A stretch of DNA of 64,000 nucleotides from the NCBI GenBank assembly GCA_947488435.1, contig CANKZG010000003.1, forward strand, positions 1 to 64,000. Direction: 5' to 3'. Each line of letters opens with the position of its first letter. The first letter of the stretch is position 1. The translations under genes were made by a program, and so were the position numbers. The notes under the pieces are model-generated. The model was not told the DNA's origin, ran no database searches, and worked only from the letters and a program-made list of their open reading frames with translations. Positions 26,734-33,979 of the stretch are shown one piece after another. Source of the DNA: an uncultured Flavobacteriaceae bacterium (GTDB taxonomy: Bacteria; Bacteroidota; Bacteroidia; Flavobacteriales; Flavobacteriaceae).

Positions 26734-28530
26734 TTAATTTATACGCAAGGGGAAAAAGGTATTACATGATGGAATAGATTTACCTGAGTCTTCAACTCTA
26801 CCAAATCCTAAAACTGTAAATACCCTATCTTGTCCTCCGTAAAGGTTTTCACCAGTCTGTCTATGATTGGTGGTATTATTGAAAATGATATTGTTTGGTC
26901 CTGGAGGTCTGTGAAATTCAGGAGCACCAGTATCTACTATGTCCCAACCATGCCAGCTAGGAGTTGTGATTGTATTCTGCTCGATAAGGTTTTGACCGTC
27001 ATCGTCGTTATGAAAATTGATATCGATCCATAAAGTATTTTTATATACCACATTATAACGAGCTCCTAATTGTATGGTAAAATGACGTAATCTTTTAATT
27101 GTGTTTTCAACTACTAAATTGTAATCTCCTGTTATATCAAAATAACCTCGTCCTCCAGGACCTTTGTTGTATGATCTATCAATATAAGATCGCGAAACCG
27201 TACAATTATTTCCTCTAAGCCTTACAGCATGATTCCCTGATTCAAGAATATTACAATTATCTATCCAACTGTTCGATGTAGATTTACTCATTCCTATTGC
27301 AGTAACAACAATATTAGTATTACCACATGGATCATTGGAATATGCATTTTGATCATAAGGACCGTCATTGAGGTTTTCTCTATCGATAGGGGAACATCCG
27401 TCAACTCGATAAAAGTGGGTTAAATTCTCTACACCTGCTCTAGCAACACCATCAAAATATATACTATATGCATTTGAATCGGTGCCCTTAACCGTAGATT
27501 CAATAATCACAGTTTCTTTATTTATACCTCTTAAAACTACATCCGATTTCATATTAAGCGTTGTAGAAATTGGATAAGTACCTTCACTAAGAAGTATTAC
27601 TCCTCCTCCATTAGCATTAACGCTATTTATTACAGCTTGTAAATTATCTCCGGGAGAAACTGTTACTGCAATATTGGTATCATAAGGAATACCACCTGTA
27701 ACACCTGCTAGTGCAAATTCTTGCATTTCAGGAAAATTTGAATCCAAACAACTAGCATCAATTGTAGCACAAGCACTTCCCAGATAACACGGTATATCAA
27801 TAGCTTCATCTGGATCGTCAGGCAAGATTTCTTCCTCTACAACTTCTTCTTCCACCTCATCATCACCAATATCCGGACTTCCTTCAGGAGCCATATAAGT
27901 TAAATGCAATTTAGGACCTAAGTTGGAAGTGTTTTCTTTTGATGCGATGGCAAGATCGTTTCCTTGACTATGAGTTAAAACTAACGTATTTCTGCCTGAC
28001 CTTATATTTGATACATCCAAGCCTACTTCTATGGTCTCTCTTACGGCGTACACTCTATTTATTTCTCCTAACCTAGCTTCAGGACTTGGAGCGTTTTCTT
28101 GTGATAGCTGTTCTTCTGTCCAATTATTATTTAAACCTTTAAATATTTCTATGGTCCCAGTTCCTGGGTCATTATCGACAGTAAACTCTAAAGACACTTC
28201 TGTTATTTCTCCTTCTACTTCGCTAAGATCGAACATCAAATAACTCGTTCTCAGGTTTTCTCTTAATTTTATAACGGATTGATCAAAACCATCAACATCT
28301 TGAATATATGCATCATTAGTAGGTGAAAATGAAGCTGTTTTAATTACGAGGTTCTCTTCTTCTTCTTCTTCCGCATTTGCATCACCTATTCCGACTTCAG
28401 GATCTGTTAAAACGGAATCCAACAATAAATCGGAATCCTTTGCACAATTAGCATTTAAGATGAGAATTAAAAAAAGTAATGTCAAACGAGTAATTTTTGT
28501 AGGTAAGATTTTCATAGCAAATTTAATCAT
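26734..28530 (-). CDS. Secreted right-handed beta-helix protein with DNRLRE/CBM96-like domain
   Basis: 598-residue exported protein, probably a lipoprotein (hydrophobic signal then NANC at about residue 29). A Glu-rich linker follows. A DNRLRE/CBM96-like beta-sandwich comes next (about 60-210; ASFSPTNDAYIQDVD, SYLMFDLSEV, NNWTEEQL and PKLHLTY are its usual strands). A second acidic linker (about 215-245) leads to a parallel beta-helix of the pectate-lyase type (about 270-590). In it, NLQAVINSVNANGGGVILLS and DVVLRGINKETVII are typical N-terminal turns. CBM96 modules occur in alginate lyases. The catalytic activity cannot be named, but lyase, hydrolase or epimerase action on an acidic polysaccharide is likely. 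It sits between the PAPS operon and the WecA-like gene. Confidence 0.8.
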   Translation of the reverse strand: MIKFAMKILPTKITRLTLLFLILILNANCAKDSDLLLDSVLTDPEVGIGDANAEEEEEENLVIKTASFSPTNDAYIQDVDGFDQSVIKLRENLRTSYLMFDLSEVEGEITEVSLEFTVDNDPGTGTIEIFKGLNNNWTEEQLSQENAPSPEARLGEINRVYAVRETIEVGLDVSNIRSGRNTLVLTHSQGNDLAIASKENTSNLGPKLHLTYMAPEGSPDIGDDEVEEEVVEEEILPDDPDEAIDIPCYLGSACATIDASCLDSNFPEMQEFALAGVTGGIPYDTNIAVTVSPGDNLQAVINSVNANGGGVILLSEGTYPISTTLNMKSDVVLRGINKETVIIESTVKGTDSNAYSIYFDGVARAGVENLTHFYRVDGCSPIDRENLNDGPYDQNAYSNDPCGNTNIVVTAIGMSKSTSNSWIDNCNILESGNHAVRLRGNNCTVSRSYIDRSYNKGPGGRGYFDITGDYNLVVENTIKRLRHFTIQLGARYNVVYKNTLWIDINFHNDDDGQNLIEQNTITTPSWHGWDIVDTGAPEFHRPPGPNNIIFNNTTNHRQTGENLYGGQDRVFTVLGFGRVEDSGKSIPSCNTFFPLRIN

Positions 28531-28610
28531 TTAGATTTGGGGATAAAACTGGACATCAAATTGTTTATTTAAATAGATTTGGGACTTAAAATTAAATAAA
28601 ACCTTAATAT

Positions 28611-28836
28611 CTTCGATAAAAGTTTTCTTATTTTCGATGAAATGCATTTTTTTGTTAAAAGTAGCAGTTGTTCGTCGATGAAACTCATAGAGATTTAAAA
28701 ATTGTTAACATTATAATCAACAGTTACAGCTACTTTCACAGCGTTTTTCCGTCCTATCTACGAAGCTTATCGATATTTTAGATCACTTCATCGATGCTTT
28801 AATGTCGAAAACTGGAATTATTCGATGAAATGCACG
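28611..28836. repeat. Array of TCGATGAA-type motifs, partly helically phased
   Basis: TCGA cores start at 28613, 28634, 28675, 28770, 28791, 28805 and 28822. The spacing is 21, 41, 95, 21, 14 and 17 bp. TTCGATGAAATGCA occurs twice exactly (from 28633 and from 28821), with variants TTCGATAAA, GTCGATGAA and, inverted, CATCGATGAA. The 21-bp steps put pairs on one helix face. LytTR-family regulators bind direct repeats at this period. The array lies 80-300 bp upstream of the beta-helix gene. Confidence 0.6.
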
Positions 28837-29073
28837 TTTTACCCAAAAAAACTTGCTTTTTCAGTCTTATAAGGATATAGAAGAATTGAGGCTTTTTAAA
28901 TCAAATAATAAGTTATAAAGAAAGGAAAAGTTAGTAAATAGCTATTTTCAGAAGCAGTTCAGCCATATAATATTTAATCAAGCTTTACAACAAGAAATCA
29001 TTGAACCATTTTCACTACGGATAAATCTATAAGACTAGATTTGAATAACTAGAATACCAGAAAAATTGAAGGT

Positions 29074-29119
29074 ATAAGTACATTTCTAACATCAACAGTT
29101 TGTGAAGAGGTGTACTTAT
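29074..29119. repeat. Inverted repeat with 9-bp arms
   Basis: ATAAGTACA (29074-29082) pairs perfectly with TGTACTTAT (29111-29119) around a 28-base loop, downstream of the WecA-like gene. The role is unclear; it could be a 3' hairpin or an operator. Confidence 0.35.
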
Positions 29120-29136
29120 CTCTAAAACTAATTTAA

Positions 29137-29160
29137 TGTAAAAACTGTAATACTTTTACA
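29137..29160 (-). terminator. Weak AT-rich hairpin after the WecA-like gene
   Basis: TGTAAAA/TTTTACA arms (7 bp) with a 10-base loop start 24 bp past the stop of the leftward WecA-like gene. A T-rich stretch follows on that strand. The stem has low GC, so it is only a possible terminator. Confidence 0.35.
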
Positions 29161-29183
29161 AGAAAGTGGATACATGTATTGTG

Positions 29184-30128
29184 CTATGCCGGAATCTTCA
29201 ACACTTTTCTTTTCAAGCTTATATAATATATTGACGGTATCGCAATTATGCCAAGCAGAACATACCAATCTTGTTTCCAAATGATGAGCGCACTTATTAG
29301 TAATTGAACAAAACTATAACCCAATGAGACTTTTAAATGGGAATATCGCTTTCGATCAACCAATACCTGATATAAATGATTTCTATGTGGAGAGAAAATG
29401 TTTTCACGCCTAACTAATCGTTCCAAAATAGTTATTCCTCCATCGATAAGGTAGATAAGAAAGAAAAGGATGTAACCAAAATTATATTCCTTTTCTATAA
29501 GTAATGCCACGCAAAAAATTAAAGTTAAACCAATAGAAATACTACCTACGTCACCAGCAAAGCACTTTGCAGATTTGCGGAAATTGTAGAATCCAAAAAT
29601 AATTAAAGCTATTAAACAAAGTATTAATAGTTGATGATTTACAAACGGATTTAAATAGTTGAGATAAAGTAGTGGCAAAAGAACTGCAATACTATATAGT
29701 CCTGTGATACCATTAACACCATCCATAAAATTATAAATGTTTAGAAGACCAGTTGCAAAAACAAGCGTCACTAAAAATATAATTAAGGCCTCATCAAGAA
29801 ATATAACATTATAAATGGTAAAGGAAACAGCGATTAATTGTACGATGAGTCTTAGTAAACTACTTAGCGTATACATGTCATCCAAAAAACTTACTATAGC
29901 AATTAAAAGTAATCCCCCGAAAAAGAAAGGGTACTCGAAATTGTTTAAAAAGAAAAACAACACAATTGCAATTACAAAAATTATCCCTCCACCTCTAATG
30001 GTTGGATTACTGTGTGAACTTCGATCATTGGGTTTATCAATTATTCCGAACTTAGTCGCCATCTTCATATATATCCATGAAGAGAAGATTAAAATAAGCG
30101 TCAAAATGAAAGCATTCAAAAAAGACAT
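29184..30128 (-). CDS. WecA/MraY-family undecaprenyl-phosphate sugar-1-phosphate transferase
   Basis: Polytopic membrane enzyme of 314 residues with about 10 hydrophobic segments. It probably starts repeat-unit assembly by moving HexNAc-1-phosphate from UDP-HexNAc to undecaprenyl phosphate. Family motifs are DKPNDRSSHSNPTIRGGG (about 31-48), SFLDDMYTLS (the DD motif, about 84), NIYNFMDGVNGITG (about 130-143), CFAGDVGSISIG (about 189) and the HRNHLYQVL loop near the C-terminus. It is followed on the same strand by the beta-helix gene after 653 bp and preceded by a GT2 after 35 bp. It is the only initiating transferase seen in the locus. Confidence 0.9.
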   Translation of the reverse strand: MSFLNAFILTLILIFSSWIYMKMATKFGIIDKPNDRSSHSNPTIRGGGIIFVIAIVLFFFLNNFEYPFFFGGLLLIAIVSFLDDMYTLSSLLRLIVQLIAVSFTIYNVIFLDEALIIFLVTLVFATGLLNIYNFMDGVNGITGLYSIAVLLPLLYLNYLNPFVNHQLLILCLIALIIFGFYNFRKSAKCFAGDVGSISIGLTLIFCVALLIEKEYNFGYILFFLIYLIDGGITILERLVRRENIFSPHRNHLYQVLVDRKRYSHLKVSLGYSFVQLLISALIIWKQDWYVLLGIIAIPSIYYISLKRKVLKIPA

Positions 30129-30163
30129 ATGATATATTTAAATGAACCTTTAAAATAGAATAA

Positions 30164-30946
30164 TTAAGAAATCAATCTTTTTTTAATCGCATTGAAAGCA
30201 TAAAACGAAAAATAGTATAAAGCGGTGAAGAAATTCATTTTTTCTACCTTATAATATAAATACCATACCTTTTTAGCTCCATCAATTTTATTTGATGAAA
30301 TCGAATTTGCTCTAACCCTATAGGAGGTTAAAACCTTATCTATTCCATGAGCTATATGCCCTCTCTTTAACAAGGTAATCCATAAATACAAATCTTGTCT
30401 TGTTCTTAAAAGAATAAATTTAAAGTCTTTTTTAACCAAACTAGTATCAATAATAGCCGTGGACATACCTATAATAGTATTTTTAAGAACTTCTTTGTAA
30501 TCTACAAATGGAATGGATTTTATTACCTTATTTAATTTCTCGTTATTACTCGTTACAAGATCGTACGAAGTAAATGAAATTGGAGCCTTGTTTTCAATCA
30601 TGTATGAAATCTGAGTTTCCAACTTGTCTTTATACCATAGATCATCACTATCTAAAAATGCTATAAACCTTCCAGTAGCCATTTCTAAGCCTTTATTTCT
30701 AGATACCCCAGCTCCGCCATTCGTTTCATTTTTAAAACATTTTATACGGTTATCACTCTTAGAAAGCTCTTCAACGACCTTTACCGTATTATCAGAAGAG
30801 CAATCATCTACTATTATTAATTCCCAATTGGTATATGTCTGATTAACAACAGACGCTATAGTTGATCTAATAAATTTCTCGGAATTATATGCAGGAGTTA
30901 CTATGGATACCAAAGATGTACTCTCTTGTTTCACAGAATTGGACAT
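30164..30946 (-). CDS. Glycosyltransferase family 2
   Basis: 260-residue GT-A enzyme of the usual capsule/LPS type. It has SLVSIVTPAYNSEKFIRST (about 12-30), ELIIVDDCSSDNTVKVV (about 52-68), NGGAGVSRNKGLEMATG and the metal-binding FIAFLDSDDLWYKDKLE (about 91-107). It lies 35 bp upstream of the WecA-like gene on the same strand. It may therefore add the second sugar to the lipid-linked primer. Donor unknown. Confidence 0.9.
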   Translation of the reverse strand: MSNSVKQESTSLVSIVTPAYNSEKFIRSTIASVVNQTYTNWELIIVDDCSSDNTVKVVEELSKSDNRIKCFKNETNGGAGVSRNKGLEMATGRFIAFLDSDDLWYKDKLETQISYMIENKAPISFTSYDLVTSNNEKLNKVIKSIPFVDYKEVLKNTIIGMSTAIIDTSLVKKDFKFILLRTRQDLYLWITLLKRGHIAHGIDKVLTSYRVRANSISSNKIDGAKKVWYLYYKVEKMNFFTALYYFSFYAFNAIKKRLIS

Positions 30947-31002
30947 TACATTAATATAGGAACCTATCTATTTTTAGTAAAACTAAGCTTTATTAGAGTT
31001 TC

Positions 31003-32181
31003 TTAAAAACTTAATACTTTAAACTCAGATCTTCGGTTTACACTATGCTTGGTTTCTGGGCAGTACGTTCCATCAGAACACTCATTTACTAATTGTTCCT
31101 CACCAAATGCTTCTCCCTGGATTCTAGCACTGTCAATACCTTTCGTTTTCAGATACTCTAATGTTTTATTCACTCTGCGTTCTGAAAGCCATTTGTTATA
31201 TTTAACGGATCCTCTAGAATCGGTATGCGATGTTATTTTTAACGCTACCGTATCATTTTTTTCAAGGATAATAACTAGCTTATCTAAAAGTACCTTATAT
31301 TCTTTGGTTAAAAAGGAAGAATTTAAATTAAAGTATACATTTCCTAAATCTGCAATCTCCTTTTCAATTGCTTCTCGTTTGCGTTTTGCTTCGGCTTCTC
31401 TTTCCGTTTGTGCTGCAAGTAGTCTAGCCTCCTCCTTTTCTCTAGCCAATCGCTCAGCAAGAGCTTTGGCTTCTTCAGCAGCCTTATTAGCAGCGTTGGT
31501 AGAATCTGTTACTCGTTGTTGTTCCAAAGCAATTTCTTCAATACGCGCTAACTTCTCTTTTCCTTTTTTAGAAAGTCCTTTTTCAACATCGAATTGATAA
31601 ACCACACCTGCTGCATGTTGCAGATGATTCGTAGCATTATCGCCAATAGACCATTTTCCTGATGAACTAAAATCCAATCCCAATCGGTCAGAGAACCAAA
31701 ATCGAGCACCAACAACTGCGTTATAAGTTCCTCTACCTTGATTGTTAGCATCTGTATACCCCAATCCTACACCAACGTACGGATCAAACCATGCAGTTTC
31801 TCCAATAACTTTGTTTAAGTCATAGCTTAAACGTGTATCTATTCCGTAATAATTGGTTTGTATTGTATTTACTTGACCGTCAATTATTTTTCCTACTTTA
31901 TATTGGTTATATGTACCAATAGCTTCAACACCTAAACCATTACCAAAATACCTTCCAATACTTACTCTCGAAGGGTAAGCAACAGCATTCCACTCATCAT
32001 CAAAAGAAAATAATCCATCGAAGACATTTCCGGAATCGTCCACAAAATTATAGCCTAAACCGGCGATCCATGAACTTTTTACGATACTATCTTTGGCAGT
32101 AAGTTGTAATTCTTGCGCATTTGCATTCTGAAACACTACAATAGTGATCATAGCCATAAGGCTAATTTTAAGATATTTCAT
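31003..32181 (-). CDS. OmpA-family outer-membrane protein
   Basis: 392-residue envelope protein. The signal peptide (hydrophobic residues about 5-17) is cleaved after NANA at about residue 22. An eight-stranded OmpA-like beta-barrel fills about 30-195, with alternating aromatic strands such as SWIAGLGYNFVDD. A charged coiled-coil linker rich in Ala, Glu and Arg (about 205-275) follows. The C-terminal OmpA domain binds peptidoglycan (about 280-392; ITSHTDSRGSVKYNKWLSERR is the core motif). It would tether the outer membrane to the wall. It has its own -7 element and lies downstream of a hairpin. Confidence 0.92.
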   Translation of the reverse strand: MKYLKISLMAMITIVVFQNANAQELQLTAKDSIVKSSWIAGLGYNFVDDSGNVFDGLFSFDDEWNAVAYPSRVSIGRYFGNGLGVEAIGTYNQYKVGKIIDGQVNTIQTNYYGIDTRLSYDLNKVIGETAWFDPYVGVGLGYTDANNQGRGTYNAVVGARFWFSDRLGLDFSSSGKWSIGDNATNHLQHAAGVVYQFDVEKGLSKKGKEKLARIEEIALEQQRVTDSTNAANKAAEEAKALAERLAREKEEARLLAAQTEREAEAKRKREAIEKEIADLGNVYFNLNSSFLTKEYKVLLDKLVIILEKNDTVALKITSHTDSRGSVKYNKWLSERRVNKTLEYLKTKGIDSARIQGEAFGEEQLVNECSDGTYCPETKHSVNRRSEFKVLSF

Positions 32182-32210
32182 TTTAGTAATATTTGGGTCA
32201 ATATTTAGCT

Positions 32211-32218
32211 CAAAAATA
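32211..32218 (-). promoter_or_regulatory. -7 promoter element for the OmpA gene
   Basis: TATTTTTG on the minus strand fits TAnnTTTG and lies 29 bases before the ATG at 32181. No TTG was found at the usual -33 distance. Confidence 0.45.
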
Positions 32219-32247
32219 AAACTAGGAGCATTCTTACGAAATAAAAT

Positions 32248-32279
32248 ACCTCAAAACGTAAGAATATTCGTTATGAGGT
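32248..32279 (-). terminator. Hairpin between the small lipoprotein gene and ompA
   Basis: Arms of 11 bases with one A-A mismatch (outer ACCTCA/TGAGGT, inner AACG/CGTT) close a 10-base loop. A T-rich run follows on the minus strand, 27 bp past the lipoprotein stop. Part of it (32257-32265, CGTAAGAAT) can instead pair perfectly with 32230-32238. Confidence 0.55.
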
Positions 32280-32305
32280 GCAAAAATGAGTATTATTAGT
32301 AACTT

Positions 32306-32764
32306 TTAACGATTTTTAAAAGAAATTTTCTTCGATAAAAGGGGTAATTTATACATAACAAAAGGAGATGTAACACTCTTATTATCAGTACTTAAATTAT
32401 ATTTAGTAAATTTTTCCTCAATAACAATTGTATTTTCATCCTCAAAAAAAACCTCTAAAGTTGGGGTTTTTGGTTCTGAAGTAATACCCGCGCAACTTAT
32501 AAGTACTTGGTTTTTGGTAAAATCTATTTTTGGTAACCGCAGTCCTGGTTTTCTTGTTTTATTTATAAGTCCCAGAAATTTTTTCAACTCTTTTTCACTA
32601 CTTATAATTTGTGTACTAGAACTTTCTGGGCCCCCATAACGCTCTTCTAATAGCAGTATTAGAGCTGTTTTTGTGGATTGGTTCGGCGCTGTCAAGTTTG
32701 CGATTACAGCTTGTTGTGCGCTACAGGCATAACATAAAACCAATAATACTAGTCCCTTTTTCAT
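32306..32764 (-). CDS. Small exported protein, PrcB-like, unknown function
   Basis: 152-residue protein with a short hydrophobic signal and a lipobox-like end (LCYAC, Cys about residue 14), so probably an envelope lipoprotein. The remainder is beta-rich with a ...KNQVLISCAGITSEP... core. This weakly recalls PrcB C-terminal-like proteins, but the family is not certain. It starts 9 bp after the bshA stop and so is probably cotranscribed with bshA. Nothing in the sequence links its function to bacillithiol. Confidence 0.6.
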   Translation of the reverse strand: MKKGLVLLVLCYACSAQQAVIANLTAPNQSTKTALILLLEERYGGPESSSTQIISSEKELKKFLGLINKTRKPGLRLPKIDFTKNQVLISCAGITSEPKTPTLEVFFEDENTIVIEEKFTKYNLSTDNKSVTSPFVMYKLPLLSKKISFKNR

Positions 32765-32773
32765 CCATCCGCA

Positions 32774-33916
32774 TTAATAGGAGTTTTTATACCGTCCCGC
32801 ATATGCTTTTTCATAAACTGCTTCGTAGAGTGGTAAAATATTAAGAATATCAAACTTTGCAGCTTGTTGGTATGCATTTAGTTTAAATTCTTCTAAAATC
32901 GCATCATCGCTTAAAATATACAAGGCATTTTCCGCCATCTCATTCACATTGCCAACATCACTTAAGAAGCCAGAGACTCCTTGTTTATTAACTTCTGGAA
33001 TACCTCCTGAATTACTTGAAATTACCGGAACTTTATTAATCATAGCTTCTAAAGCTGCAAGTCCAAAACTTTCGGTTTCAGAAGGCAATAAGAATAAATC
33101 TGTAAAACATAAAATTCGATCTATTTCGTTACTATTTCCCAAAAATCGTACTTTATCTGCAATACCTAGCTGTTCACATAAACGTTCCGCAACTTCTTTT
33201 TCTGGTCCCTCTCCTACCAAAATAAGTTTTGCAGGCAGCTTTTTTTGGATATTATTGAAAATATGAATTACGTCCGGAATACGTTTCACTTTTCTAAAAT
33301 TACTAATGTGCGTAATTATTTTTTCATCATCGTTTGCCATTAAAGAACGCTGGCAATCTGTAAATTCAGGGCTGTATTTTTTTCGATCTATAAAGTTTGG
33401 AATTACCTCAATATCCTGTTGTACATCAAAAAGTTCAATAGTGCTCTTTTTTAAATTTTCCGAAACTGAAGTAACCACATCAGACTTATTGATACTAAAG
33501 GTTACTGCAGGTTGATAAAAAGGATGTCGTCCTACTAATGTAATATCCGTTCCATGAAGTGTAGTAATCATTGGCACGTAAATCCCATCTTCTTTTAATA
33601 TTTTTTTTGCCATATACCCGGCATAGGCATGTGGAATTGCATAATGTACGTGTAACAATTCAATACCATACAGCTTTATCGTATCTACGAGCTTACTTGA
33701 TAATGCTAATTCATAAGGTTGATATCTAAACAAGGGATACTCCGGAACATGAACTTCATGAAAATGAATGTTATTGCTTAGTAATTCTAGACGAACTGGT
33801 TGCTTATAGGTAATAAAGTGTATTTCATGACCTCTATCTGCTAAGGCTATGCCCAATTCTGTGGCTACCACTCCACTACCTCCAAATGTTGGGTAACAAA
33901 CTATTGCAATCTTCAA
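32774..33916 (-). CDS. bshA: N-acetyl-alpha-D-glucosaminyl L-malate synthase (bacillithiol pathway)
   Basis: GT4-fold enzyme that joins GlcNAc from UDP-GlcNAc to L-malate, the first step of bacillithiol synthesis. At 380 residues it starts IAIVCYPTFGGSGVVATELG and continues RGHEIHFIT, as BshA does. It has HVHYAIPHAYAGY, TTLHGTDITLVGRHP and VIPNFIDRKKY. The donor site is LLPSETESFGLAALEAMINK, with an intact E-x7-E motif. The deacetylase (bshB) and cysteine-adding enzyme (bshC) are not in this window. A -7 element lies in the 63-bp gap upstream. Confidence 0.92.
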   Translation of the reverse strand: MKIAIVCYPTFGGSGVVATELGIALADRGHEIHFITYKQPVRLELLSNNIHFHEVHVPEYPLFRYQPYELALSSKLVDTIKLYGIELLHVHYAIPHAYAGYMAKKILKEDGIYVPMITTLHGTDITLVGRHPFYQPAVTFSINKSDVVTSVSENLKKSTIELFDVQQDIEVIPNFIDRKKYSPEFTDCQRSLMANDDEKIITHISNFRKVKRIPDVIHIFNNIQKKLPAKLILVGEGPEKEVAERLCEQLGIADKVRFLGNSNEIDRILCFTDLFLLPSETESFGLAALEAMINKVPVISSNSGGIPEVNKQGVSGFLSDVGNVNEMAENALYILSDDAILEEFKLNAYQQAAKFDILNILPLYEAVYEKAYAGRYKNSY

Positions 33917-33967
33917 ATCTTATTTTTTAACGATCAAATTATTAAAACTACAAAGAACTATACAACA

Positions 33968-33975
33968 CAAAATTA
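33968..33975 (-). promoter_or_regulatory. -7 promoter element for bshA
   Basis: TAATTTTG on the minus strand matches TAnnTTTG in the short gap between the GH3 gene stop and bshA. The leader would be about 45 bases. No -33 TTG at good spacing. Confidence 0.4.
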
Positions 33976-33979
33976 GGCT

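Larger units (their letters stand above)
28531..29183. other. Long intergenic region, 653 bp, with TCGA motif array
   Basis: The longest gene-free stretch in the window. The part nearest the beta-helix gene contains seven TCGA cores between 28613 and 28825. The part nearest the WecA-like gene has two AT-rich inverted repeats (29074-29119 and 29137-29160). No credible ORF or structured RNA family was recognised. Confidence 0.6.

Noticed and set aside
28520-28527. TAAATTTG -7-like element at the 5' end of the beta-helix gene
   Set aside because: It lies inside the coding start and leaves no room for a transcript leader before the next ATG.
28611-28836. CRISPR array
   Set aside because: Repeats are short, unevenly spaced and variable, with no cas genes near. 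The pattern fits protein-binding sites better.
31049-31597. 182-codon open frame on the plus strand opposite the OmpA gene
   Set aside because: Its protein is Ser/Ala-rich and explained as the antisense of the OmpA coiled-coil linker. No promoter or family match.
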